This document shows, piece by piece, positions 48,567 through 57,069 of a stretch of 64,000 bases of DNA. This DNA comes from Dehalococcoidia bacterium (GTDB taxonomy: Bacteria > Chloroflexota > Dehalococcoidia > Lucifugimonadales > UBA3495): positions 1 to 64,000 of the forward strand of contig JAGWBI010000009.1 of NCBI GenBank assembly GCA_021295965.1, read 5' to 3'. The notes under the pieces are model-generated. The model ran no database searches. It worked only from the letters and a program-made list of their open reading frames with translations, and had not been told where the DNA came from. Every line of letters starts with the position of its first letter. Within the stretch, counting starts at the first letter, position 1. Position numbers and translations under genes: made by a program.

Positions 48567-49894
48567 ATGACATCATCAACCTCTGCTGTGTCGCGGTTGC
48601 GCGACATCGTGGGCCGTGAAGCGGCGGTAGATCCCGCGCACTTGCCGTCTTACGCAATAGATTCCTATTTGCCGATAGCCGCCGTGCAACCCGCCGATGC
48701 TGACGGTGTGTCCGAGGTGTTGACGTGGGCGCATCGGTTTGGAGTGGCGGTGTTTCCGTCTGGTGGTCGGACGTTTACTCAACTGGGCAATCCACCGACT
48801 CGACCCGGGATCGCCCTGGATCTGACGCAATTGAACCGGGTGGTGGATTTCCAGCCGGCGGACCTTACGGTCAGCGTAGAGGCCGGCGTGACCATCGCCC
48901 AATTGGATGCGGCGCTGGCGCAGGATGGAAAACACGTTCCGATCAGCGCGCCGCAGGCTGGCCGCGCCACGGTGGGCGGGACGCTGGCGACGGGCGTCAG
49001 CGGTCCGTTGCGGGCCGCCTACGGGCTACCTCGGGACTGGCTGATCGGCATCAACGTTGTCGGTGCGGACGGCACGCCCACCAAGGCTGGAGGCAAGGTA
49101 GTCAAAAATGTCACCGGATATGACCTCAATCGGCTGTACACCGGTTCGCTGGGCACGTTGGCGGTCATAACCGAGGCGACTTTCAAGTTGGCGCCGGCTC
49201 CGGTTGATTGGGCGGTTGTGGTCGCGTCATTTCGCCACGCGCCAGTCAGGACTTGCAGTCCCAATATTACGCTCCCCTTGGGCTGCAGTTGCTCACCGGT
49301 GAAGCGGCTTCTCACCTGTCCCCGACCTTGATTGCGGATGGGGCCGGGGTGATTGGCGTAGCGGTGGTTGGAGGAAGACCTGCGTCGGTGAAAAGGAGAG
49401 TTGACGATACCACCGCACTCTGGGAAGATGTCGCCGCTGAAATCATGATCGTGAGCGGGAAGGATGCAGTCAAGCTGGTCGAAAACCTGACGGATTTGCC
49501 CGCCGACCCCGTTTCTGCGGCGACGATGTGCGTTCGGGTCAATGCGCCGCCTTCGGCTTTAGACGAGGTGCTGGCCTTCTCCGGCTCGGGGTTGGTGGGA
49601 GACGCGCCGCCGGCCGTCGTGGCTGACGTGGGCTTTGGCGGGGGGAGGCTGTTGTGGTGGGATGATTTTGGGAACGCTGACCCGGTTCAGACCGCAAAAG
49701 AGTTACGCGAAATTCAGTCCACTGCTGCGTCGCTGGGTGGTGATGCCGTCCTCGAACGTTGTCCTACTCCGGTCAAGCAATATATCGACGCGTGGGGGTC
49801 CCAGCGGTCGGGGATGAATATAATGCGGCGCATCAAGCAGCAGTTTGACCCTGAAAATGTGCTGAACCCTGGCCGTTTCATCGGGGGATTGTGA
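48567..49894 (+). pseudogene. glcE: Glycolate oxidase subunit GlcE, frameshifted
   Basis: GlcE is the FAD-binding partner of GlcD. The first frame has SRLRDIVGREAAVDPAHLPSYAIDSYLP, FPSGGRTFTQLGNPP, LTVSVEAGVTIAQLD and ATVGGTLATGVSGPLRAAYGLPRDWLIG. It ends at 49331 after an out-of-frame run. The correct C-terminal part (ASQDLQSQYYAPLGLQLLTGEAASH through QFDPENVLNPGRFIGGL) is in another frame, entered around 49225-49245 just after VVVASFR. The join lacks a few residues, consistent with a deletion of about 16-19 nt. With glcD and glcF intact, loss of GlcE would disable the enzyme complex, so an assembly error is a serious alternative. Confidence 0.78.
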
Positions 49895-51291
49895 TGATTG
49901 AGCGCCCGGGCCAACAAACGGAGCCCCCCTTCCACGCCGGTGGCGGAATGGACGCGGGACATGGTTTCCCATATGGAGTGCCCTTCGAGGGGACTCTAAA
50001 TGACGGCCCCGGGTTTGAGGGAGCCGACGCTCCGGCTGAGGCCGATCTATATCGCTGCGTGCACTGCGGCCTTTGCCTCAGCGCTTGCCCGACCTACGTG
50101 GAGACGCGGTTGGAAACCGAATCGCCTCGCGGCCGGATCGCCCTGATGAAAGCGGTCCATGAGGGTCGGACGGGCATCAGCGACCGTTTGGTGTCTCACT
50201 GGGAGTTGTGTCTGCAATGTCGGGCCTGCGAGGCGGTTTGTCCCTCCGGCGTACCCTACGGGCGGTTGATGGAACACACGAGGGCGCAGGTTCAGGAAAA
50301 CGGCCTGGAAAGCCCCGAATTGAGCCGGCTGTCGCGCCTTTTCCTGCGGGCGGCGCTGCCCCACAACCGGAGGCTGCGGGTCGCCGGCCACTTGATGCGT
50401 CTGTACCAGCGTTCAGGGATGCAGGGGCTGGTGAGGCGGTCGGGCCTGCTCCGTTTTTTGCCCGGTGGCCTGGCTGCTATGGAGGCACAGATGCCGGTAA
50501 TGGGTGGGCGGTTTTTCAGCCCGCGTCAACGGGTGTTTCCCGCCCGAGGCGAGCGGCGCGTAACCGTCGGCCTGCTTGCGGGATGCGTGATGCCGCTGAT
50601 GCAGGGAGAAGCGATGCGGGCGGCCGTGCGGGTGCTGCAACGCAACGGCTGCGACGTGGCGCTACCTCCATCGCAAGGTTGCTGCGGGGCGCTCAACCTC
50701 CACGCCGGGGACCTCGAGCTGGGCCGCCGAATGGCCCGGCGTAACATTGACGCGTTTCGCCAGGCGCGAGTTGACGTTGTTGTGACGGCTTCTGCGGGTT
50801 GTGGTTCATCCATGAAAGAATACGGCGATCTGCTTCGTGACGACCCGGATTACGCCGACGCTGCCCGCGAGTTTGCGGAAAACACCAAAGACATCACCGA
50901 GTTTCTGGCCGGCCTGCCCTTGGAGCCGCCGAACGCTGAGCTGCCGTGGCGAGTGACTATGCAGGACCCTTGCCACCTGGCCCATGCGCAGCGCATCACC
51001 GATGCGCCGCGGCAAGTGCTCCGCAGTATCCCGGGGTTGCAGCTAACTGAAATGGCGGAGTCGTCGCTGTGCTGCGGGTCAGCGGGGTTTTATTCGTTGA
51101 TACAACCGGATATGTCCCAGCGGTTGCAGCGGCGCAAGGTTGGCAATGCGCTTGACACCGGAGCCGAGATCATCGCTTCCGCGAATCCCGGCTGCATCGC
51201 CCAGTTGGAGCAGGGTTTGGGCAACGCTGGGGCCGACGTGCGGGCGCGTCATGTAGTGGAGATCCTGGACGCGGCGTATCAACGGGAGTAG
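49894..51291 (+). CDS. glcF: Glycolate oxidase iron-sulfur subunit GlcF
   Basis: A 465-residue electron-transfer subunit with two [4Fe-4S] clusters: CVHCGLCLSACPTYV and CLQCRACEAVCPSGVPYG. It also has two CCG domains with cysteine pairs (SQGCCGALNLHAGDLELGRRMA and SSLCCGSAGFYSL). It passes electrons from GlcD to the membrane quinone pool. An N-terminal extension of about 45 residues rich in Gly/Pro precedes the first cluster. The start ATG 49894 overlaps the glcE stop by one base (a GTG is in frame just before). A terminator-like hairpin follows at 51344. Confidence 0.94.
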   Translation: MIERPGQQTEPPFHAGGGMDAGHGFPYGVPFEGTLNDGPGFEGADAPAEADLYRCVHCGLCLSACPTYVETRLETESPRGRIALMKAVHEGRTGISDRLVSHWELCLQCRACEAVCPSGVPYGRLMEHTRAQVQENGLESPELSRLSRLFLRAALPHNRRLRVAGHLMRLYQRSGMQGLVRRSGLLRFLPGGLAAMEAQMPVMGGRFFSPRQRVFPARGERRVTVGLLAGCVMPLMQGEAMRAAVRVLQRNGCDVALPPSQGCCGALNLHAGDLELGRRMARRNIDAFRQARVDVVVTASAGCGSSMKEYGDLLRDDPDYADAAREFAENTKDITEFLAGLPLEPPNAELPWRVTMQDPCHLAHAQRITDAPRQVLRSIPGLQLTEMAESSLCCGSAGFYSLIQPDMSQRLQRRKVGNALDTGAEIIASANPGCIAQLEQGLGNAGADVRARHVVEILDAAYQRE

Positions 51292-51343
51292 GGCAAACTC
51301 GAGCAGCGTTTTGGGGGTCCGGGTTTCAACCGAACTGACGAAA

Positions 51344-51366
51344 AAGGGGCGCGACCTGCGCCCCTT
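51344..51366. terminator. Hairpin between glcF and the convergent aminotransferase
   Basis: AAGGGGCGC / GCGCCCCTT with loop GACCT (51344-51366). It lies between the two convergent stops and has A/T-rich edges on both sides, so it can end both transcripts. Confidence 0.65.
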
Positions 51367-51396
51367 CTCCGTTTATCCGGGTCGCTGCAGTGTGTT

Positions 51397-52608
51397 TCAG
51401 TCTTTGTCGCTGTGGGCGGCGAAGCTCCGTTGCGCGGCGGCCACGCTGCCACCGTAGGCGACTTCGTAGCCCATGTCGCCGAGGATGACTTCCAGGGCAG
51501 ACAGGACGGACAGGACGCTGCGTTCGCGGGCGCCTTCGCCCATCATGCCGATGCGCCAGACCTTGCCGCGGAACTCGCCGAGGCCGCCGCTGACCTCGAT
51601 ATCGAACTCGTTGAGCAGGCGGGAGCGTACCACCGCCTCGTCGATGCCTTCGGGCGCGTTAACCACCGTAATGGGGTTGAGCTGATAATCTGGGTCGGTA
51701 GCGAGATCCAGTCCCATTGCGGTGAGTCCGGCGCGGAGGCCGGCGGCGACCTTGGCGTGGCGGTCGTGGCGGCCCGCGATGCCTTCCTCCATCATCATAC
51801 GCAGCGATTCGCGCATGGCGTAGATCATGGTAATGGGGCTGGTGTGGTGATAGACACGCTGGGTTTCGTTCCAGTACTCCGCTACGCCCTGGAGGTTGAA
51901 GTAGAAGCTCTCCACGGTAGTGTCGCGTTTGTCGATCACGTTCATGGCACGTTCGCCGAAGCTGATGGGCGCGAGGCCCGGAGGCGCGCCGAGGCATTTT
52001 TGGCTGGCGCTGTAGCAAACGTCGATATCCCAGTCGTCCACCTGGACGTCGTGACTCCCCAGGGATGTGACGGCATCAGCCACCACCAACGCGCCGTGTC
52101 GGTGTGCCAGGTCGATGGCATCCTGTAAAGGTGTGATGGCGCCGGTGGAAGTTTCGGCGTGGACCAACCCGACCATTTTCGTGCCGGGGTTGGCGTTCAG
52201 CGCATCCTCCAGGGCGTTCAGGTCGGCGGGTCTGCCCCAGGGAGAGTCGACCATGATCGTGTCCGCGCCGCAGCGTTGGGCGATGTCCGCGAGACGAACT
52301 CCGAAATACCCGTTGCGACACACGATGGCGGTGTCGCCCCGCTCCAACACGTTGACGCAAGCGGTTTCCATTGCTCCCGTTCCGGTGGCGGATATGGGCA
52401 TGGTCACCCGGTTGCCGGTGTGGAACACCTGGCGCAACATCTCGCACACCTCGTCCATCACCTGGAAGAAGACGGGATCGAGATGGCCCACCACCGGCTG
52501 GGTCATCGCACGCAGCACGCGGGGATGCACGGTGCAGGGTCCCGCCCCCAGCAACAGGCGGTTCGGCGCTTCAAATTCGTCTCGGTATGATTCGATCACG
52601 ATGTTCAC
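51397..52608 (-). CDS. Alanine-glyoxylate / serine-glyoxylate aminotransferase family protein
   Basis: A 403-residue class V PLP aminotransferase. The N-terminal RLLLGAGPCTVHPRVLRAMTQPVVGHLDP, the GTGAMETACVNVL block and the Schiff-base Lys in CYSASQKCLGAPPGL are all typical. The Asp binding the PLP nitrogen is in ALVVADAVTSLGS. The enzyme would convert glyoxylate plus alanine or serine to glycine. Its place opposite glcDEF links the two, since the Glc enzyme makes glyoxylate. The start is GTG 52608 or a second GTG 9 nt downstream. Confidence 0.93.
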   Translation of the reverse strand: MNIVIESYRDEFEAPNRLLLGAGPCTVHPRVLRAMTQPVVGHLDPVFFQVMDEVCEMLRQVFHTGNRVTMPISATGTGAMETACVNVLERGDTAIVCRNGYFGVRLADIAQRCGADTIMVDSPWGRPADLNALEDALNANPGTKMVGLVHAETSTGAITPLQDAIDLAHRHGALVVADAVTSLGSHDVQVDDWDIDVCYSASQKCLGAPPGLAPISFGERAMNVIDKRDTTVESFYFNLQGVAEYWNETQRVYHHTSPITMIYAMRESLRMMMEEGIAGRHDRHAKVAAGLRAGLTAMGLDLATDPDYQLNPITVVNAPEGIDEAVVRSRLLNEFDIEVSGGLGEFRGKVWRIGMMGEGARERSVLSVLSALEVILGDMGYEVAYGGSVAAAQRSFAAHSDKD

Positions 52609-52647
52609 CCTTGCAATTGCTTGGCCTGCTTTCAGTCGTCCGGGCGG

Positions 52648-53445
52648 TTACACCACCGCCGATGCGCCGCCGTCGATGTTGATGGCCACTCCAGTCAGGT
52701 AGCTGGCCCGATCAGAGGCCAGGAAGGCGATCACGTCCCCGGCTTCTTCGCCTTCACCGACCCGGCCCAGCGGAACGCTCCGCCCGGCGGCCAGCTGCTC
52801 GTAAAAGTCGTTCAGGTCCAGATCCGGCTCGTTGCCAATGCGGGAGTCGTAGCGGCGTTGGTGCTGGCCGCTCTTGATCAGGCCGATGCACACGGTGTTG
52901 ACCAGGATGTTGTCGGCGGCCAGGTCCTTGGACAGGCCCTTGGTGATGGCGATGCCGGCGGCGCGGGAGATGGACGTGGGCATGGAATTGGCGCCAGGGG
53001 TACGCCCGCCCAGATTGGTGACGTTGATGATTCGCCCGCCGCCGACCTTGCGCATTTCGGGAATGGAGGCTCTGATCAATCTTACAGCGCCCCAGACCTT
53101 GAGCTCGAAGTCGAACTCCCAATCGTCGTCGCTCACGTCCTCGAAGCCTTTGGCCATAGAGGTGCCGGCGTTGTTCACCAGGATGTCAACACGCCCGTAT
53201 CGCTCCACTGCGGTGTTGACCACGTGGGCCGCCGTGCCCTTGTCGGAGACGTCAGCGGATATGGGGAGGACCTCGCCCTCGGTGGCGGTACGGATTTCAG
53301 CTGCCGCCGCGTCCAATACATCCTGCCGGCGCGCCACGATGATGACGTTGGCTCCCTCACCGGCCATGCGCAAGGCGGCGGCTTTGCCGATGCCGTCGCT
53401 GCCTCCGGTTACAATCGCTACCTTGCCGTCCAGTCCCAACTCCAT
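52648..53445 (-). CDS. SDR family protein without the canonical YxxxK
   Basis: A 265-residue SDR. The cofactor motif VAIVTGGSDGIGKAAALRMAGEG and NNAG (DILVNNAGTSM) are intact, and the end is normal (YLTGVAINIDGG). The active-site segment reads NVTNLGGRTPGANSMPTSISRAAGIAITK: the catalytic Tyr position aligns with Thr, the Lys with Arg, and the strand Ser is Asn. It resembles the BacC-like or FabG-like subfamily with an altered site, so substrate handling may differ or be lost. ATG 53445 follows AGGAGG. The gene is 39 nt from the aminotransferase on the same strand. Confidence 0.87.
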   Translation of the reverse strand: MELGLDGKVAIVTGGSDGIGKAAALRMAGEGANVIIVARRQDVLDAAAAEIRTATEGEVLPISADVSDKGTAAHVVNTAVERYGRVDILVNNAGTSMAKGFEDVSDDDWEFDFELKVWGAVRLIRASIPEMRKVGGGRIINVTNLGGRTPGANSMPTSISRAAGIAITKGLSKDLAADNILVNTVCIGLIKSGQHQRRYDSRIGNEPDLDLNDFYEQLAAGRSVPLGRVGEGEEAGDVIAFLASDRASYLTGVAINIDGGASAVV

Positions 53446-53546
53446 CGTAAGCCTCCTTGCAGGCGCCGACCCGAAAACCGTAAATGTTGCGGGCCACAAA
53501 TTATGTCCATAGCCGCACGCGATTATAGCATAGACGCGACGATTCC

Positions 53547-54317
53547 TTACTGATACGGACCTCCCGACAAGCCCCAGGAGCCATCGTCGTTGCAGTCGTC
53601 GAGCATGTCTTTCAACGCTGAAATTTCAGCCTGAGTAACGGTCAACTGCCACCGGGCTTTCACGTCAACCCAATCGGCGGCGTAGCGGCACCAACCCGCG
53701 CGATTGTCGGGACGCCAGGCGTCGGGCGGCTTCTTGCCCTTGGACCGATTGACCGAGGCGCTGGTAACCTGGAGGCTGGGCGGGTTGGCGAGGTCGTTGG
53801 CGTATTCGCGCTTGCGGTCGGCTTCCCAACGCCACCCGCCGGATGCGTGGGCGTGCCCCAGCGGCACATGGTGGTCGATGTCAACGTCCGACGCATCGGT
53901 GAAGACCTCACCGCTCCAGGGGCCGAGCCACTCGCCGGCGGTTACCCGACATCCCTTATCGGTTGCAAAGGACACGGGGGATCGGCTTTCCTCGATCAAT
54001 ACCTCAGCACGCGCGTCCTGGCAATCCTGGTCGGCGTCAACCCAGTGCCTCCAATCCTTTCGGTTGTATTCGACATCACTGCCGCGTTCGGCCACAACCA
54101 ATTGGTCAAGGGTCGTGAGCACGGACTGGACATCAGCCGGCACAGTTGGCGCCGGCTGGGTTGGTTCGATTTGCGTGGTATCGATTACGTTGCGAGTAGC
54201 CAATCCGCCTGCGACTTCGCGCGCTGTTTCGAGCGTGTCGCCAACTCGAGGATGACAAGCCGCCATGGCAATGGCGGCGACCAGCGCCGCCATTGCCATC
54301 ACAACCCGGAGCCGCAA
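53547..54317 (-). CDS. Secreted or lipoprotein HNH endonuclease-family protein (DUF1524-like)
   Basis: A 256-residue protein. A short N-terminus and hydrophobic helix lead to a lipobox (AMAAC, Cys21 from TTG 54317). A Thr/Pro-rich linker follows, then the nuclease domain with EYNRKDWRHWVDADQDCQDARAEVL, the HNH-type core VDIDHHVPLGHAHASGG, NDLANPPSLQVTSASVNRSKG and WCRYAADWVDVKARWQL. The DHHVPLG His and the NRSKG Asn/Lys are the expected catalytic residues. Such exported nucleases degrade extracellular DNA or serve in competition or uptake. It directly follows trpB (5 nt), in the position where trpA is usually found. Confidence 0.85.
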   Translation of the reverse strand: MRLRVVMAMAALVAAIAMAACHPRVGDTLETAREVAGGLATRNVIDTTQIEPTQPAPTVPADVQSVLTTLDQLVVAERGSDVEYNRKDWRHWVDADQDCQDARAEVLIEESRSPVSFATDKGCRVTAGEWLGPWSGEVFTDASDVDIDHHVPLGHAHASGGWRWEADRKREYANDLANPPSLQVTSASVNRSKGKKPPDAWRPDNRAGWCRYAADWVDVKARWQLTVTQAEISALKDMLDDCNDDGSWGLSGGPYQ

Positions 54318-54322
54318 CGCTG

Positions 54323-55549
54323 CTAAACTCCGATACCTTCTCGCTCGGCGATGGATGGCACGTCCTTGTCGCCCCGACCGCTGAGACAGACGAGGATGAT
54401 GCGGTCGGACGGCATATCGGCGGCCATCCGGCTGACGTGGTAGATGGCGTGAGCCGATTCGAGCGCGGGGATGATGCCCTCGGTTCGGCAAAGGAGGCGG
54501 AATCCTTCCAAAGCCTCATCGTCAGTTACGGCCAGGTACTCGGCGCGGCCCGTGGCCTTTAGCCAACTGTGCTCCGGCCCAACGCCGGGGTAGTCGAGGC
54601 CGGCCGAGATGCTGTGAGCTTCCTGGATTTGACCGTGCTCGTCCTGCAACAAGTACGACATGGAGCCGTGCAAGACGCCGGGACGGCCGGCGGACAGGGT
54701 TGCCGAGTGGCGTCCCGTTTCCACCCCCTCGCCGGCGGCCTCCACTCCCACTAACTTCACGTCGGCGTCGCCGATGAATTCGTAGAAAGTGCCAATGGCG
54801 TTGCTGCCGCCGCCCACGCAGGCGGACACCACGTCGGGCAGGCGTCCTTCGATGTCCAGGATTTGCTGGCGGGCTTCCCGGCCGATGACCGACTGGAAGT
54901 CGCGGACCAGCATGGGATACGGGTGTGGCCCGACCACGCTGCCGATGAGGTAGTGGGTGGTCTCCACGTTGGTCACCCAGTCCCGGATCGCTTCGTTGAT
55001 GGCGTCTTTGAGCGTCCGGGTACCCGATTCGACGGCGATGACTTCCGCTCCCAGGAGGCGCATCCGGTAAACGTTGAGGGCCTGGCGCACCGTGTCCTCC
55101 ACGCCCATATAAACGATGCACTGCAGCCCCAGCATGGCGCAGACGGTAGCGGTGGCGACGCCGTGCTGGCCGGCGCCGGTTTCGGCGATGATGCGCTGCT
55201 TGCCCATCCGCTGCGCCAGCAGGCACTGGCCGAGGGCGTTGTTGATTTTGTGAGCGCCGGTATGGGCCAGATCCTCCCGCTTCAGGTAGATGCGCGCGCC
55301 TTTTCCTTGGTCAAGGGCTCGTATGTGCCGGGTCAGGTTCTCGGCATAGTACAGAGCCGTCGGCCGCCCCGCGTAGTTTCGCATCAGGTGATCCAGTTGC
55401 TCGGCGAAACCCGGGTCGTCCTGCACGGCGCGGTATGCGTCCTCCAATTCGGTGAGGGCGGCCATTACCGTTTCGGGGACGAACTTGCCGCCGAAATCGC
55501 CGAAGCGACCCCGCTCGTCGGGGAGGTTAGTCTGGGTGGTCACTACCAT
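54323..55549 (-). CDS. trpB: Tryptophan synthase beta chain TrpB
   Basis: A 408-residue PLP enzyme that makes tryptophan from indole and serine. The PLP Lys is in [13 protein letters not shown]. It has [32 protein letters not shown] (phosphate site), and ending SGRGDKDV. This is the standard TrpB1 type that normally works with TrpA. The start is near GTG/ATG 55549. trpF is 5 nt upstream. No trpA follows: the next gene is an HNH nuclease. Confidence 0.96.
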   Translation of the reverse strand: MVVTTQTNLPDERGRFGDFGGKFVPETVMAALTELEDAYRAVQDDPGFAEQLDHLMRNYAGRPTALYYAENLTRHIRALDQGKGARIYLKREDLAHTGAHKINNALGQCLLAQRMGKQRIIAETGAGQHGVATATVCAMLGLQCIVYMGVEDTVRQALNVYRMRLLGAEVIAVESGTRTLKDAINEAIRDWVTNVETTHYLIGSVVGPHPYPMLVRDFQSVIGREARQQILDIEGRLPDVVSACVGGGSNAIGTFYEFIGDADVKLVGVEAAGEGVETGRHSATLSAGRPGVLHGSMSYLLQDEHGQIQEAHSISAGLDYPGVGPEHSWLKATGRAEYLAVTDDEALEGFRLLCRTEGIIPALESAHAIYHVSRMAADMPSDRIILVCLSGRGDKDVPSIAEREGIGV

Positions 55550-55554
55550 TTACA

Positions 55555-56205
55555 TCATCCTTTCCGGGGGTCAATTTCCGAGCCGGGCGGATGCGACGAA
55601 ACGCCGGATTTTGTCCCCACACCACTGGAAACGTCCACACCCCACGGCTTTACCACGGATATGGCTTCGCTCACGTTGTCCGGCGTCAGACCACCCGCCA
55701 GCATGAAGCTACGGCCCGAGGATGCCAGCTGCGCCGCGATGCTCCAGTCGAAGGATTCTCCGGTGCCGCCATGCAGTCCGGCGACCTGACTGTCCAACGT
55801 CACCGTGCATCCAACGGCGGCATAGGTGTCGATAAGGTTCCCCATCTCGGCGATAGGGGCGTCGTTTTTGACGTGCAGCACTTTGATCACGCGGGCATGG
55901 TCTCCCACCGCGCGGCAGTACTCGACCGATTCTTCTCCGCACAGTTGGACAACATCCAGGCCGGCGACGGCGATGGTGTCCAACACCTCCGCCAGCGGTT
56001 GATCGCCGAACAGACCTACGGAACTAGGAGCTTCCGGGCCAATGGCGCTCAACCGGTCGATGATCAAGCGGGCAGCTGACGGTTCAATCCGGCGTCGCCG
56101 GCCGGGTACGAAAACGATGCCGATGTAATCGGCCCCCGCTTCAGCAGCGACCAGCGCGTTTTCGCTGTGGCGGACACCACAGATTTTGATGGTGGTACGA
56201 GACAC
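55555..56205 (-). CDS. trpF: Phosphoribosylanthranilate isomerase TrpF
   Basis: A 216-residue TIM-barrel isomerase. The N-terminal IKICGVRHSENALVAAEAGADYIGIVF (catalytic Cys) and DVVQLCGEESVEYC match the family. The catalytic Asp is in TVTLDSQVAGLHGGTGESFDWSIA, and MLAGGLTPDNVSEAI and VDVSSGVGTKSGVSSHP form the phosphate site. The start is GTG 56205, 4 nt after the trpC stop. Confidence 0.95.
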   Translation of the reverse strand: MSRTTIKICGVRHSENALVAAEAGADYIGIVFVPGRRRRIEPSAARLIIDRLSAIGPEAPSSVGLFGDQPLAEVLDTIAVAGLDVVQLCGEESVEYCRAVGDHARVIKVLHVKNDAPIAEMGNLIDTYAAVGCTVTLDSQVAGLHGGTGESFDWSIAAQLASSGRSFMLAGGLTPDNVSEAISVVKPWGVDVSSGVGTKSGVSSHPPGSEIDPRKG

Positions 56206-56209
56206 GGGG

Positions 56210-57013
56210 CTAACTTGCCAAAAGCGCCGGCACGCCGGTCAGGGAGCGCACCTTGGCCGCCGTGTCTTCGGCGGTGACCAACGCTTCGCCGACCAGCACG
56301 GCATTGACGCCCAGGGGTTCGAGGCGCGCTAGATCCTCGGGTGTGCTGATGCCGCTCTCGCTGACGATGATTTTGCCGGCCGGTATGAGCGGGGCCAGCG
56401 ATTCGGTAGTCGCCAGGTCGGTGACGAAAGTGTGAAGATCGCGGTTATTGATGCCGATGATCTCGGCGCCGGCATCGACCGCCGTCGCAATCTCTTCGGC
56501 GTCGTGGGTTTCCACCAGTGGCGTCATGCCCAGGGTCCGTCCCAGATCAATGAGTTCGGCCAATTGGGACGACGACAGGATGTCCACGATGAGGAGGTAG
56601 GTGTCGGCGCCGATAGCACGAGCTTCGTAGATCTGGTAGGGATCGAACAGAAAGTCTTTGCGCAGCACGGGGGCATCGCCCGACGCGCCACTCTCCTTGA
56701 CCGCCGTTAGATGGGCCGGCTCACCCAGAAAGTGGCTGTCGGTTATGACCGAGATTGCGGCCGCTCCATTGCTGTGGTAAGTGGCGGCAAGTTCGGTCGG
56801 CTGAAAATCCGCGCGCAGCAGCCCTTTGGACGGCGAGGCCTTTTTGACCTCGGCGATCAGGCTGATACCTTCTCCGCCCAAGGCCCGGGCAAAGTCCAAT
56901 GCCGGGGGCCGGTCGGCAATGATGCCTTGTAAAGCTGACAACGGCGTGGCGACCGCGGACGCGGCCAGTTCGTCCCGCTTTTTAGCAACGATTTGGTCCA
57001 GAATGCTTGCCAT
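56210..57013 (-). CDS. trpC: Indole-3-glycerol phosphate synthase TrpC
   Basis: A 267-residue TIM-barrel enzyme closing the indole ring. Typical segments are LIAEVKKASPSKGLLRADF (catalytic Lys), AAAISVITDSHFLGE, LRKDFLFDPYQIYEARAIGADTYLLIV, EIIGINNRDLHTFVTDL and IVSESGIS. The start is ATG 57013. The gap to trpD contains the palindrome at 57036; trpF follows directly. Confidence 0.95.
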   Translation of the reverse strand: MASILDQIVAKKRDELAASAVATPLSALQGIIADRPPALDFARALGGEGISLIAEVKKASPSKGLLRADFQPTELAATYHSNGAAAISVITDSHFLGEPAHLTAVKESGASGDAPVLRKDFLFDPYQIYEARAIGADTYLLIVDILSSSQLAELIDLGRTLGMTPLVETHDAEEIATAVDAGAEIIGINNRDLHTFVTDLATTESLAPLIPAGKIIVSESGISTPEDLARLEPLGVNAVLVGEALVTAEDTAAKVRSLTGVPALLAS

Positions 57014-57035
57014 TGGGTGTCTCCCAATCTGCGGT

Positions 57036-57063
57036 GTAGGGGCGAATAGTTATTCGCCCCTAC
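57036..57063. repeat. 28-bp intergenic palindrome inside the trp operon
   Basis: Perfect GTAGGGGCGAAT / ATTCGCCCCTAC with loop AGTT, between trpD (stop 57070) and trpC (start 57013), so it lies within a probable operon. Confidence 0.92.
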
Positions 57064-57069
57064 ACATGG

